Part shown: in pieces, positions 16,651 through 25,240 of the stretch | How the letters are laid out: each line of letters opens with the position of its first letter | Numbering within the stretch: the first letter of the stretch is position 1 | Assembly: GCF_025996515.1 (NCBI RefSeq) | Contig: NZ_BLRH01000029.1 | Location: 783,304 to 847,303 of the forward strand | Length of the DNA stretch: 64,000 bases | Origin: Rhizohabitans arisaemae | GTDB taxonomy: Bacteria > Actinomycetota > Actinomycetes > Streptosporangiales > Streptosporangiaceae | Direction of reading: 5' to 3' | Translations under genes and position numbers: made by a program | Notes under the pieces: generated by a model | Told to the model about the DNA's origin: nothing | Database searches by the model: none | The model's input: only the letters and a program-made list of their open reading frames with translations

Positions 16651-17667
16651 GTGTCTGCCACGCTACGAGACGTCGCTCGGGCGGCGGGCGTCCACGTCGG
16701 GACCGCCTCGCGTGCTCTGAACCCCGAGACGGTCGGCATGGTCAACTCCGTCACCGCCAAACGGGTGCGGGACGCGGCCGACCGGCTGGGCTATGTGCCC
16801 AACCCGATCGCGCGGAGTCTGAAGACGAACCGCACCCTGACCCTCGGCGCGGTGGTTCCCGACATCACCAACCCGGTGTTCGCGCCGATCATCAGGGGTA
16901 TCGAGGACGTCGCCGCCGCGGCCGGGTACAACGTGCTCATCGCCAACACCGACGACGAGCCTCGGCGTGAACAGGAGCAGGTCGCGAGCTTGCGCGCCCG
17001 CCAGGTCGACGGTCTGATCCTCGCCTCGGCAAGACTCGACGACCCTGTCGTTTCCGCGTTGTCGGCGGCTGAGGTGCCCACCGTCCTCGTCAACCGAGTC
17101 GAACCCGAGCATCCGGTCTCCAGCGTCGCGGGAGACGATGCCGGCGGCATCCGCCAGGGCTTTCGGCACCTGTACGACCTGGGGCACCGGCGGATCGCCC
17201 ACATCGCCGGACCGTCGTCCACGTCCACGGGCGTCACACGCCGCCGCACCTTCCGGCTGGAAATCGGCGAGTTCGGCTTGAACCCCGCACAGTGCCCGGT
17301 GGTCGAGGCGGAGGCCTATCGGGTGGAGGCCGGGAGCGAGTGCACGGCCACCCTGCTCGACGCGCATCCCGGAGTCACGGCGGTGATGGCGGCCAACGAC
17401 CTGCTCGCGATCGGCTGCTACGAGGAACTGGCCGGACGTGGGCTGTCGTGTCCCGCCGACATCAGCGTGGTCGGCTTCAACGACATGCCGTTCGTCGACA
17501 AGGTGTGGCCACCCTTGACCACGATCCATGTCCGGCACTACGACGCCGGCGCGGAGGCGGCACGACTGATGATCGATCGGTTGCGGGATCCGTCGTTGCC
17601 GTGTAAGTCGGTCCTGCTGCCGGTCTCCCTCGTCGTCCGAGGGTCGACGGCTCCTCCGGCGGCCTGA
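16651..17667 (+). CDS. LacI-family transcriptional regulator
   Basis: About 338 residues. An N-terminal LacI helix-turn-helix (ATLRDVARAAGVHVGTASRALN) and hinge helix (NPIARSLKTNRT) precede a periplasmic-binding-protein-like sensor domain (LGAVVPDITNPVF to DISVVGFNDMPF). GTG at 16651 with GGAG eight bases upstream gives the standard N-terminus; an ATG at 16576 would add 25 residues of no family resemblance. It lies 254 bp behind the E2 gene in the same direction and probably represses the operon through the GCAAACGATTGC sites at 8531 and 8771. The effector is unknown. Confidence 0.92.
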   Translation: MSATLRDVARAAGVHVGTASRALNPETVGMVNSVTAKRVRDAADRLGYVPNPIARSLKTNRTLTLGAVVPDITNPVFAPIIRGIEDVAAAAGYNVLIANTDDEPRREQEQVASLRARQVDGLILASARLDDPVVSALSAAEVPTVLVNRVEPEHPVSSVAGDDAGGIRQGFRHLYDLGHRRIAHIAGPSSTSTGVTRRRTFRLEIGEFGLNPAQCPVVEAEAYRVEAGSECTATLLDAHPGVTAVMAANDLLAIGCYEELAGRGLSCPADISVVGFNDMPFVDKVWPPLTTIHVRHYDAGAEAARLMIDRLRDPSLPCKSVLLPVSLVVRGSTAPPAA

Positions 17668-17793
17668 CGCCGTCTGCGCCCGGGGTTTGGTTGGGGGCCG
17701 GGCGGATGGCTGGAACATGTGGGTGACCGGCGCCGTGGCGATGCAGGTTTCCCCGGTTGGGGTGTTTTCCGGGACGGATCGGTACACCGAGGT

Positions 17794-19623
17794 TTAGAAA
17801 GCCTCTTCGGGCACGTCCATCAGTGCGTTGTCGGTGGTTTCGACGATCAGGCGTTGGGCGGTGAGCCGGGGCAGCACAGTCGTGGCGAAGAACCGTGCGA
17901 CCGCGAGTTTCCCGGCGTGGAAAGCCTGATCGGCGGAAGAAAGGCCTCCGGTGTCCAGTCGCGTCCTGCTCACCGACGCCTGACGGAGGAGCAGGTAGCC
18001 AACCATCAGGTCGCCCGCGGACATCAGCAGGCGGGTGGTGTTCTGACCCGCCTTGTAGATTTCGCGGGGGTCGTCCCCCGCGCAGTGCCGCGTCATCGCG
18101 TCGACCATGCCGTGCACCGATGCCAAGGCCTCCCGTACGGCGGATCGCTCCCGGCGCAATCGGTCGTCGCCCGCGAGAGAGTCCAGGAACCCGCCGATCT
18201 CCGCCGACAGGGCGTCGAGCGCGACGCGGTCGTTCCTGACGATCTTGCGGAAGAACAGGTCCTGGCCCTGGATCGCGGTGGTGCCCTCGTACAGGCTGTC
18301 GACCTTGGTGTCCCTGAGGTACTGCTCCAGCGGGTAGTCCTGCAGGTAGCCGGAACCGCCGAGGGTCTGCAGAGCCTGGGCGAGCTGTTCGTAGGCTCGC
18401 TCGGATCCCACCCCCTTGACGATCGGGAGCAGCAGGTCGTTGACGGCCCTGGCCAGGGAGACGTCGGTGCCGTGGTGTTCGCCGAGCAGGATCCGGTCCT
18501 GCCGGCTCGCGGTGTAGAGGACGAGCGAGCGCAGCCCTTCGGCGTAGGCCTTGTTCAGCATCAGACTGCGGCGGACGTCGGGATGGTTGATGATCGTGAC
18601 CCGTGGCGCGGTCTTGGCGGCCGTTCGCGTGAGGTCCGCGGACTGGACACGGGTCCGGGCGAAGTCGAGTGCGTGGAGGTAGCCCGACGACAGCGCCGAG
18701 ATGGACTTCACCCCGACCAGCATGCGCGCGTGCTCGATGACGTGGAACATCTGGGCGATGCCGTTGTGGGTGTCGCCGAGCAGGTAGCCGACCGCGGGCT
18801 TCTTCTCGCCGAATCGCAGCTCGCAGGTGGTGGACGCCTTGATCCCCATCTTGTGCTCGACGTTGGTGGCCCGGACGCCGTTCCGTCCGCCCGGCTCGCC
18901 GGTCTCGAGGTCGAACAGGAACTTCGGCACGAGGAACAGCGACAGGCCCTTGGTGCCCGGCGCCGCTCCGGCCGGGCGGGCCAGCACCAGGTGCACGATG
19001 TTCTCGGTGAGGTCGTGCTCGCCGGAGGTGATGAAGCGCTTGACCCCCTCGATGTGCCAGGTGCCGTCCTGCTGCCGCATGGCCCCGGTCCGTCCGGCGC
19101 CGACGTCGGAACCGGCGTCGTCCTCGGTGAGCGCCATGGTGGCGCCCCAGCCTCGGTGCACGATGTGGCGGGCGATCTTCCGCTGCTCCGCGGTGCCTTC
19201 GCGATGGATGATGCCGGCGAAGGGCACGCCGGTGCCGTACATGAGCATCACCGGGTTGGCGCCGAGGATGAGCTCCGCCACCGCCCAGACCAGCGCGCGC
19301 GGCGCGGCCACGCCGCCCAGTTCCGGCGGAATCTCCAAGCGCCACCACTCGGCGTCGCGCAGCGCGGCGTAGGACTTCTTGAGCGAGGCGGGCAGCGTCA
19401 CCGTGCCGGTCTCCGGGTCGAACTCCGGCGGGTTCCGGTCGGCGTCGGCGAAGGACTCGGCCAGCGGACCTTCGGCCAGCCGCGCGACCTCGGACAGAAT
19501 GTCGCGGCACGTCTCCGGGTCCAGGTCCGTGAAGGGACCGGCCGGGCCCATCACGCTGTCGGTGCCGAGAACCTCGAAGAGGTTGAACTCGATATCGCGT
19601 ACATGACTCTTGTAGTGGCTCAT
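17794..19623 (-). CDS. FadE5-like acyl-CoA dehydrogenase
   Basis: A 609-residue acyl-CoA dehydrogenase of the long type, opening with [20 protein letters not shown] as in mycobacterial FadE5. It has an N-terminal extension domain, the FAD-contact motif [19 protein letters not shown] near residue 165, ITSGEHDL, and the region around [17 protein letters not shown] that holds the catalytic-base glutamate in this subfamily. It oxidises an acyl-CoA to the 2-enoyl-CoA using FAD and passes electrons to ETF. It is the last gene of a four-gene minus-strand operon (SDR, amidohydrolase, MaoC, dehydrogenase) and starts 9 bp after the MaoC stop. Confidence 0.92.
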   Translation of the reverse strand: MSHYKSHVRDIEFNLFEVLGTDSVMGPAGPFTDLDPETCRDILSEVARLAEGPLAESFADADRNPPEFDPETGTVTLPASLKKSYAALRDAEWWRLEIPPELGGVAAPRALVWAVAELILGANPVMLMYGTGVPFAGIIHREGTAEQRKIARHIVHRGWGATMALTEDDAGSDVGAGRTGAMRQQDGTWHIEGVKRFITSGEHDLTENIVHLVLARPAGAAPGTKGLSLFLVPKFLFDLETGEPGGRNGVRATNVEHKMGIKASTTCELRFGEKKPAVGYLLGDTHNGIAQMFHVIEHARMLVGVKSISALSSGYLHALDFARTRVQSADLTRTAAKTAPRVTIINHPDVRRSLMLNKAYAEGLRSLVLYTASRQDRILLGEHHGTDVSLARAVNDLLLPIVKGVGSERAYEQLAQALQTLGGSGYLQDYPLEQYLRDTKVDSLYEGTTAIQGQDLFFRKIVRNDRVALDALSAEIGGFLDSLAGDDRLRRERSAVREALASVHGMVDAMTRHCAGDDPREIYKAGQNTTRLLMSAGDLMVGYLLLRQASVSRTRLDTGGLSSADQAFHAGKLAVARFFATTVLPRLTAQRLIVETTDNALMDVPEEAF

Positions 19624-19632
19624 GTCCGGCCG

Positions 19633-20085
19633 TCAGCGGTAGTACCGGAAGACCGGCTGGGCCACGCACACGGGCTTGCCGGACCCGGCCGACCGGATGG
19701 CCACGTCGATGACGAGCTGGAAACCGCCGTCGATCCCGGTCACCTCGGCGATCGTCGCCTGGAGGCGAAGCCGGGACCCGACGGGCACGGGGGCGGGGAA
19801 GCGGACCTTGTTCAGCCCGTAGTTGACGATGGCGCGGGCGTCCCGGACCCGGAGCAGCTCGCTCCAGAGCGGGACGACCAGCGCCAGGGTCAGGTAGCCG
19901 TGCGCGACGGTCGTACCGAACGGTCCGTCCGCCGCGGCCACGGGATCCACATGGATCCACTGATGGTCGCCGGTGGTCTCGGCGAAGCCGTCGATGCGCT
20001 TCTGGTCGACGGTGAGTTCCGAGCTGTTCCCCAAATCCACACCGACGAGGCCGGGGAGGTCGTCGAGGGTCACCGTTCTGGTCAT
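19633..20085 (-). CDS. MaoC-type (R)-specific enoyl-CoA hydratase
   Basis: A 150-residue single hot-dog-fold protein. FAETTGDHQWIHVD (residues about 34-47) carries the catalytic Asp and His of hydratase 2, followed by GTTVAHGYLTLALVV. Family members add water to 2-enoyl-CoA to give (R)-3-hydroxyacyl-CoA. Position between the dehydrogenase and the amidohydrolase/SDR genes fits the second beta-oxidation step of the local acid pathway. The start ATG is 13 bp past the amidohydrolase stop. Confidence 0.9.
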   Translation of the reverse strand: MTRTVTLDDLPGLVGVDLGNSSELTVDQKRIDGFAETTGDHQWIHVDPVAAADGPFGTTVAHGYLTLALVVPLWSELLRVRDARAIVNYGLNKVRFPAPVPVGSRLRLQATIAEVTGIDGGFQLVIDVAIRSAGSGKPVCVAQPVFRYYR

Positions 20086-20098
20086 GAGGTTTCTCCCA

Positions 20099-20986
20099 TC
20101 ACTTCGACAGGCCGAGGAGCCGGACGGCGTTGTCCTTGAGGATCTTGGGGCGGACTTCGGGCTTGATGTCGAGCTTGTCGAATTCGGCGATCCACCGATC
20201 CGGCGTGATCAGCGGGAAGTCGGATCCGAACAGCACCTTGTCCTGCAGGAGGGTGCCCGCGTACCGGACCAGGTTGGGAGGGAAGTACTTGGGGGCCCAT
20301 CCGGACAGGTCGATCCAGACGTTCGCCTTGTGCGTCGCGACCGCGAGAGCCTCGTCCTGCCAGGGGAAGGACGGGTGCGCCATCACGATCGTCAGGGAGG
20401 GGAAGTCCGCGGCCACCTCGTCGAGCAGCATCGGGTTGGACAGCCCCAGCCGGATGCCGCCGCCACCGTCCAGCCCCGCGCCGATCCCCGTCTGGCCGGT
20501 GTGGAAGACGGCGGGGACACCGAGCGAGGCGATCGTCGCGTACAGGGGGTAGACGGCCCGGTCGGTCGGGTTGAAGCCCTGCAGGCTGGGGTGGAACTTG
20601 AAGCCGCGGACCCCGTGCTCGTTCACCAGCCGCACCGCGGCGTCGACCGCGGACCGGCCGCGTGCGGGGTCGACGCTCGCGAACGGGATGAGCACATCGG
20701 GATGGCGGGCGGCGGCCTGGGCGACGAACTCGTTGCCGATCGGGGGGTGGCCGGTCGCCGCCTGGTGGTCGACCGTGAAGACGACCGCCATCATGTTCCG
20801 CTCGCGGTAGGTCTGGGCGATTTCGTCCACGGTCGGCGTGCGGTGCCCGGCCTTGAAGTACGCGGCCGAGGCCTCCATCAGCTTGCCGCCCATGGACGGA
20901 TGGCCGTTGTCGTCCACCTCCACGTGCACATGCACGTCGATGGCCGTCAGGGAGTCTGTGTCGATCGCCGGTGTCACGGCCGTCAC
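20099..20986 (-). CDS. amidohydrolase-2 family metal-dependent hydrolase
   Basis: A 295-residue TIM-barrel hydrolase of the ACMSD/2,3-dihydroxybenzoate decarboxylase group: AIDVHVHVEVD (HxH metal motif near residue 17), GFKFHPSLQGF, FHTGQTG, IVMAHPSFPWQDEA and VLFGSDFP (catalytic Asp). Such enzymes decarboxylate or hydrolyse carbon-carbon bonds. In Rhodococcus p-coumarate degradation an amidohydrolase (CouO) is encoded with a MarR regulator and a CoA ligase, a partly similar neighbourhood. GTG at 20986 overlaps the SDR stop (GTGA); upstream frame is not coding. Confidence 0.85.
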   Translation of the reverse strand: MTAVTPAIDTDSLTAIDVHVHVEVDDNGHPSMGGKLMEASAAYFKAGHRTPTVDEIAQTYRERNMMAVVFTVDHQAATGHPPIGNEFVAQAAARHPDVLIPFASVDPARGRSAVDAAVRLVNEHGVRGFKFHPSLQGFNPTDRAVYPLYATIASLGVPAVFHTGQTGIGAGLDGGGGIRLGLSNPMLLDEVAADFPSLTIVMAHPSFPWQDEALAVATHKANVWIDLSGWAPKYFPPNLVRYAGTLLQDKVLFGSDFPLITPDRWIAEFDKLDIKPEVRPKILKDNAVRLLGLSK

Positions 20987-21888
20987 CCCTTGGATTCCGG
21001 AAGCGGCTCGCCGACGGTCTGCACGTGCGGCTGGAGAGCGGTGGCCCACGTCTCGGCGAGTTCGTCGGCTCCCCAGCCGCCGTCGGCGTACGCGGCGGCG
21101 ATCTGGGTGGGATGAGACCAGAGGCTGACCCGGTCCCCGCCGATGCCGATGGCTTGGCCGGTGATGTCCGAGGCCGCGTCTGAAGCGAGGAATGTCACCA
21201 GGCCGGCGGCGTCCTCGGGGGACCCCAGCGCCAGTGACCGCCGTACGAACGGGGGCAGTTCCCCGCCGCGCTCCAGCGTCTCGACGTGATCACGAAGGAA
21301 GGGCACCGTCTTGGTCATCTCGGTGGCGGCCACCGGGATGACGGCGTTGACCGTCACGCGTGCCCGGGCGAGTTCCATCGCCCAGGTGCGTACCATCCCG
21401 ACGATGCCGGCCTTGGCGGCGGCGTAGTTGGTCTGGCCGAAGGTGCCGCGCTGGCCGGTCGGCGAGCCGACGCAGATGATCCGGCCGCCTTCGCCCTGTT
21501 CCCGCATCCGTACGGCGGCCGCGCGGGCACAGGTGAACGTGCCGCGGAGGTGGACGTGCACGACGGTGTCGAAGTCGTCGTCGCTCATCTTCCACAGCAC
21601 GGTGTCACGCAGGACCCCGGCGTTGGCGACCATGACGTCCAGCCGCCCGAACTCGGAGACGGCGCGGTCGACGAGCGCCTGCGCGGCCGCGCCGCTCCCC
21701 ACAGGCGCCACCTCGGAGACGGCGCTGCCGCCCGCCGCACGGATCGCCGCCACGGCGTCACCGGCGGCCGACGCGTCGATGTCGTTGACCACCACACGTG
21801 CCCCCGCTGCGGCGAGACCGCGGGCGTAGGCCAGCCCGAGCCCGCGCCCGGCGCCGGTGACGACGGCCACCTTCCCGCTGAGATCCAC
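20983..21888 (-). CDS. short-chain dehydrogenase/reductase (3-hydroxyacyl-CoA dehydrogenase type)
   Basis: A 301-residue SDR with the NAD(P) motif VVTGAGRGLGLAYARG (residues about 9-24), NAG at 90-92, and catalytic Ser/Tyr/Lys in CVGSPTGQRGTFGQTNYAAAKAG. A C-terminal extension of about 50 residues beyond the usual SDR end resembles the SDR parts of multifunctional enzyme type 2. It would oxidise a 3-hydroxyacyl-CoA to the 3-oxo form. It is the first gene of the minus-strand operon and is divergent from marR, sharing the operator at 21932. Confidence 0.9.
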   Translation of the reverse strand: MDLSGKVAVVTGAGRGLGLAYARGLAAAGARVVVNDIDASAAGDAVAAIRAAGGSAVSEVAPVGSGAAAQALVDRAVSEFGRLDVMVANAGVLRDTVLWKMSDDDFDTVVHVHLRGTFTCARAAAVRMREQGEGGRIICVGSPTGQRGTFGQTNYAAAKAGIVGMVRTWAMELARARVTVNAVIPVAATEMTKTVPFLRDHVETLERGGELPPFVRRSLALGSPEDAAGLVTFLASDAASDITGQAIGIGGDRVSLWSHPTQIAAAYADGGWGADELAETWATALQPHVQTVGEPLPESKG

Positions 21889-21931
21889 TGCTTCCCCTTC
21901 CGGTGCTTCGGTTGCTGGACACTACGTCGAT

Positions 21932-21952
21932 ATAATTGATAATGTCAATTAT
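21932..21952. promoter_or_regulatory. perfect palindromic operator in the SDR-marR intergenic region
   Basis: ATAATTGA - TAATG - TCAATTAT: 8-bp arms with no mismatch around a 5-bp centre, a typical MarR-family site in size and A/T richness. It lies between the two divergent starts (21888 and 21995), so one dimer could control both directions. Confidence 0.85.
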
Positions 21953-21994
21953 TGAGTGCATCCATCAACTAGTCGGCTCGGAAGAGAGATCGCG

Positions 21995-22468
21995 GTGAAC
22001 AGCAAGGACGTGGAGCTTGCCGGCAACACCGGATTCCTGTTGACCTGTGCCAGCGGGATGATCGTGCGGATGACCAATGCCCACCTCGCCCACCTCGGTC
22101 TGCGAGTCAGGCACTTCTCGGCGCTGTCGTATGTGTGCGACACCGGAGGCGCCTCACAGCGTGAGATCGCCGACTTTCTCAAACTCGATCCCAGCCCGGT
22201 GGTGGCCATCGTCGACTCCCTGGAAGCCGACGGTCTGGTGGAGCGGTTGCCCGATCCCAGAGACCGGCGGGCCCGCCAGGTGGCACCGACGCCCCAAGGG
22301 CGCGCCGTCCGGGATCAGGGGCAGGCGGACATCGTCGCGGCGCGCGAGGTGTTCCTGTCGGGATTGGCCGCGCATGAGCGGGAACTCCTGCTCGACATGC
22401 TGCAGCGCCTCGTCTTCGCCGACGCCGGCGGGAACCGCGTGGACGGGGAAGGAGGCGCGGATGCGTAA
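21995..22468 (+). CDS. MarR-family transcriptional regulator
   Basis: About 157 residues with a winged helix: SQREIADFLKLDPSPVVAIVDSLEADGLVERLPDPRDRRA is the recognition helix plus wing with the DxRDRR-type motif of MarR proteins. GTG at 21995 has GGAAGAG about eight bases upstream; an ATG at 21956 is possible but lies four bases from the operator and has no ribosome site. It overlaps the acyl-CoA ligase gene by 8 bp. By analogy with CouR and FerC, which sense hydroxycinnamoyl-CoA thioesters, its ligand may be the CoA product of the ligase. Confidence 0.9.
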   Translation: MNSKDVELAGNTGFLLTCASGMIVRMTNAHLAHLGLRVRHFSALSYVCDTGGASQREIADFLKLDPSPVVAIVDSLEADGLVERLPDPRDRRARQVAPTPQGRAVRDQGQADIVAAREVFLSGLAAHERELLLDMLQRLVFADAGGNRVDGEGGADA

Positions 22469-24002
22469 TCAGGGGCTGGGATCATGGCCCGCGCGGAGCG
22501 CGCGGACCCATCCGCACCGGCGCGCCCTCGTTTCCGGCGAAGCCGAGCTCACGTACGCCGAGCTCCTGGAGCGGACCACCCGGCTCGCGCACGCGCTGCG
22601 GGCGCTCGGGGTCGCACGCGGTGACCGTGTCGCCTACCTCGGCCCCAATCTGCCCTCGCTCGTGGAGACCCTGTTCGCCACGCACCTGCTGGGCGCGGTG
22701 TTCGTCCCGCTCAACACCCGGCTTACGGCGGCCGAGGTGGGGTACCAGCTCGACGACTGCGGTGCGTCCGTCCTGGTCTACGCCGCCTCGCACACCCCTG
22801 TGGTGGAAGACCTGGCGGTACGCGCGGAACCGATCCCGGTGGCGGTGGGCGACACGGCGGGGAAGGCCCTCGACTACGAGGAACTGCTCCGGGCCGCGGC
22901 GGCCGATCCGATCGACGAACCGGTGGCGCACGACGACCCCGCGCTGATCCTCTACACCTCCGGAACCACGGGGCGGCCCAAGGGGGCGACCCTGACGCAC
23001 GGGAACGTCATCTGGAACTGCGTGAACCTCCTCGTCGAGCTCGATCTGGCCAGGGACGAGGTCACCCTGATCAGCGCCCCGCTGTTTCATGTCGCGGCGC
23101 TGAACATGACGCTCATGCCGACGCTGCTCAAGGGCGGCTGCGCCGTGCTCATGGCCGAGTGGGACGCCGAGACGTGCCTCGACCTCGTTGAGCGGCACCA
23201 GGTCACCTGGATGTTCGGCGTCCCCACGATGTTCGCGGACCTGACCCGGTCCGCACGCTGGGAGACCGCCGATCTGAGCTCCGTGCGCTCCCTCCTGACG
23301 GGTGGGGCGCCCGCGCCGACGCAGTTGATCCACACCTGTCAGCAGCGCGGGCTGCGGTTCCTCCAGGGGTACGGGCTGACCGAGACGGCGCCCGGCGCGC
23401 TGATCGTCAGTGCGGAGATGAGCACGGCCAAGGTCGGCTCCGCCGGCGTCGCGTGCTTCTTCACCGATGTCCGCGTCGTGCGCCCCGACCTGAGCCTCGC
23501 GGCGGCCGGCGAACCCGGTGAGATCGTCATCCAGGGGCCGAACGTCATGGCGGGCTACTGGGGCCGCCCCGATGCCACGGCCAAGGCGATCCGGGACGGC
23601 TGGTTTCACTCCGGCGATGTGGGCGAAGCCGACGAGGACGGCTACATCTCCATCGTCGACCGCCTGAAGGACATGTACATCTCCGGCGGTGAGAACGTCT
23701 ATCCCGCCGAGGTGGAGTCGGCGCTGCTTCGGCATCCGGCCGTCGCGGAGTGCGCCGTCGTGGGCGTGCCCGACGAGCGGTGGGGCGAGGTGGGCCGGGC
23801 CTTCGTCCGCCTGCGCCCCGGTTCCGGCGTCGAGGAGCGGGAGCTCCTCGCGTTCCTGAACGGCCAGGTGGCGAGGTACAAGATCCCGAAATCAATCCGA
23901 TTCATGGACAGCCTCCCCAGAACCGGATCCGGGAAGATCCAGCGCGAAATGCTGCGGGAACGGGCTTTTCCTCCCAGACAGGACAGTGGCTTGTCGGTGT
24001 GA
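22461..24002 (+). CDS. AMP-forming acyl-CoA ligase
   Basis: A 513-residue ANL superfamily enzyme: P-loop LILYTSGTTGRPKGATLTHG near residue 165, QGYGLTETAPG, GWFHSGDVG and DRLKDMYISGGENVYPAEVE, with the C-terminal catalytic lysine in PRTGSGKIQR. It converts a carboxylic acid, ATP and CoA into acyl-CoA. The exact substrate is unknown; fatty, phenylpropanoid or cyclic acids are all possible. ATG at 22461 has GGAAGGAGG eight bases upstream and overlaps the end of marR; frame upstream of that is marR in another phase. It feeds the divergent oxidation genes. Confidence 0.92.
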   Translation: MRNQGLGSWPARSARTHPHRRALVSGEAELTYAELLERTTRLAHALRALGVARGDRVAYLGPNLPSLVETLFATHLLGAVFVPLNTRLTAAEVGYQLDDCGASVLVYAASHTPVVEDLAVRAEPIPVAVGDTAGKALDYEELLRAAAADPIDEPVAHDDPALILYTSGTTGRPKGATLTHGNVIWNCVNLLVELDLARDEVTLISAPLFHVAALNMTLMPTLLKGGCAVLMAEWDAETCLDLVERHQVTWMFGVPTMFADLTRSARWETADLSSVRSLLTGGAPAPTQLIHTCQQRGLRFLQGYGLTETAPGALIVSAEMSTAKVGSAGVACFFTDVRVVRPDLSLAAAGEPGEIVIQGPNVMAGYWGRPDATAKAIRDGWFHSGDVGEADEDGYISIVDRLKDMYISGGENVYPAEVESALLRHPAVAECAVVGVPDERWGEVGRAFVRLRPGSGVEERELLAFLNGQVARYKIPKSIRFMDSLPRTGSGKIQREMLRERAFPPRQDSGLSV

Positions 24003-24066
24003 CCGTCGGCCTCCGGATCGAGTCGCGTCGTCGTCCTGTGCCCGAAAACGCCAGAAAGGAAAGACA

Positions 24067-25182
24067 ATGTCGGACGTTTTGATCGTTGGTGGCGGGTTTG
24101 CCGGAGTGTGGAGCGCCGCCGCCGCGGCACGGGTTCGCGGCGAGAGCGACCTGCGCGTCACGCTGGTCTCGCCCAATGAGGACATGGTGCTGCGTCCGCG
24201 TCTGCATAAGCTCGACCCCGATTGGACTCGCGTCCCGTTGAAGCGGGTATTGGAGCCGATCGGCGTCACCCATGTGCGCGCGGCGGTGACCGGAATCGAC
24301 ACGACCGCGCGACGGGTCGATCTGGGGGACCGTTCGATCGGCTACGACCGGCTCGTGCTGGCCGCGGGCAGCCACCTCGTCCGCGCCAGCGTTCCGGGCG
24401 CCGACCACCTGTTCGACATCGACAGCGTCGAGGGTGTGGCCCGGCTCGCCGGTCGTCTGCACGATCGTTCCGGCTTCACCGCGGTGGTCATCGGGTCCGG
24501 CTTCACCGGTCTGGAGCTCGCCACCGAGCTGGCCGAGCGCGGTCGGGTGATCCTGATCGAGCGCGCCGACGTCGTCGGGCCCGACCTCGGGCCCGGTCCC
24601 CGTCCCGTGATCGAGGCCGCCCTGGCCGAACTGGGCGTCGAGGTACGTCTCGGGGTGACCGTGGCCTCGGTCGGCGAGAAGGGCGTCGTCCTCAGCGACG
24701 GCGGCGAGATCACCTCGGACGTCGTCGTCTGGACCGCGGGGATGCAGGCCAGTTCGCTCACCGCGCAGATCCCGGCGGAGCGGGACCGGCTCGGCCGGCT
24801 GAAGGTCGATCGGCGCCTGCGTGTCTTCGGCGACGTGTTCGCCGCGGGTGACGTCGCCGCGGCCCTGGCCGACCCGGACCACCATGTCGTGCAGAGTTGC
24901 CAGTTCGCCACGCCCATGGGGAAGGCCGCCGGGCACAACGCCGCCGCCGACCTGCTCGGTCTCCCGCTGGTGGACTTCACCCCCGACCCGTACGTCACCT
25001 GCCTGGACCTCGGCGCCGCCGGCGCCGTCTTCACGACGGGCTGGGACCGTGCGGTGGAGCTGACCGGCAGGGAGGGGAAGGATCTGAAGAACGAGATCCT
25101 GGAAGTGATCCACCCGCCGCTTGACGACGCCGCCGAGATCCTCAGGGCGGCCGGCGAGCAGAGCAACGGGGTCAGAGGCTGA
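24067..25182 (+). CDS. NDH-2-like FAD-dependent pyridine nucleotide oxidoreductase
   Basis: A 371-residue flavoprotein with an FAD-binding start (DVLIVGGGFAGVWSAAAAARV), an internal NAD(P)-binding GxGxxG (VVIGSGFTGLELATELAERG, near residue 143) and the second FAD motif VFAAGDVAAAL near residue 257. The family includes type II NADH:quinone dehydrogenases and related reductases. It has no clear C-terminal membrane helix. ATG at 24067 is preceded by AGGAAAGA, 64 bp after the ligase stop. It could reoxidise NADH made by the pathway, an inference from position only. Confidence 0.85.
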   Translation: MSDVLIVGGGFAGVWSAAAAARVRGESDLRVTLVSPNEDMVLRPRLHKLDPDWTRVPLKRVLEPIGVTHVRAAVTGIDTTARRVDLGDRSIGYDRLVLAAGSHLVRASVPGADHLFDIDSVEGVARLAGRLHDRSGFTAVVIGSGFTGLELATELAERGRVILIERADVVGPDLGPGPRPVIEAALAELGVEVRLGVTVASVGEKGVVLSDGGEITSDVVVWTAGMQASSLTAQIPAERDRLGRLKVDRRLRVFGDVFAAGDVAAALADPDHHVVQSCQFATPMGKAAGHNAAADLLGLPLVDFTPDPYVTCLDLGAAGAVFTTGWDRAVELTGREGKDLKNEILEVIHPPLDDAAEILRAAGEQSNGVRG

Positions 25183-25194
25183 TAATTCGAGCCG

Positions 25195-25239
25195 GTACGG
25201 CGGAGGCGCGATGGGGTTCCCATCGCGCCTCCGCCGTAC
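25195..25239. terminator. bidirectional hairpin terminator between convergent operons
   Basis: Perfect 20-bp inverted repeat (arms 25195-25214 and 25220-25239, GTACGGCGGAGG and its complement at the ends) with a 5-base loop. It lies 12 bp past the oxidoreductase stop and one base from the permease stop. No T-run is present, as is common in high-GC actinomycetes. Confidence 0.85.
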
Positions 25240-25240
25240 G

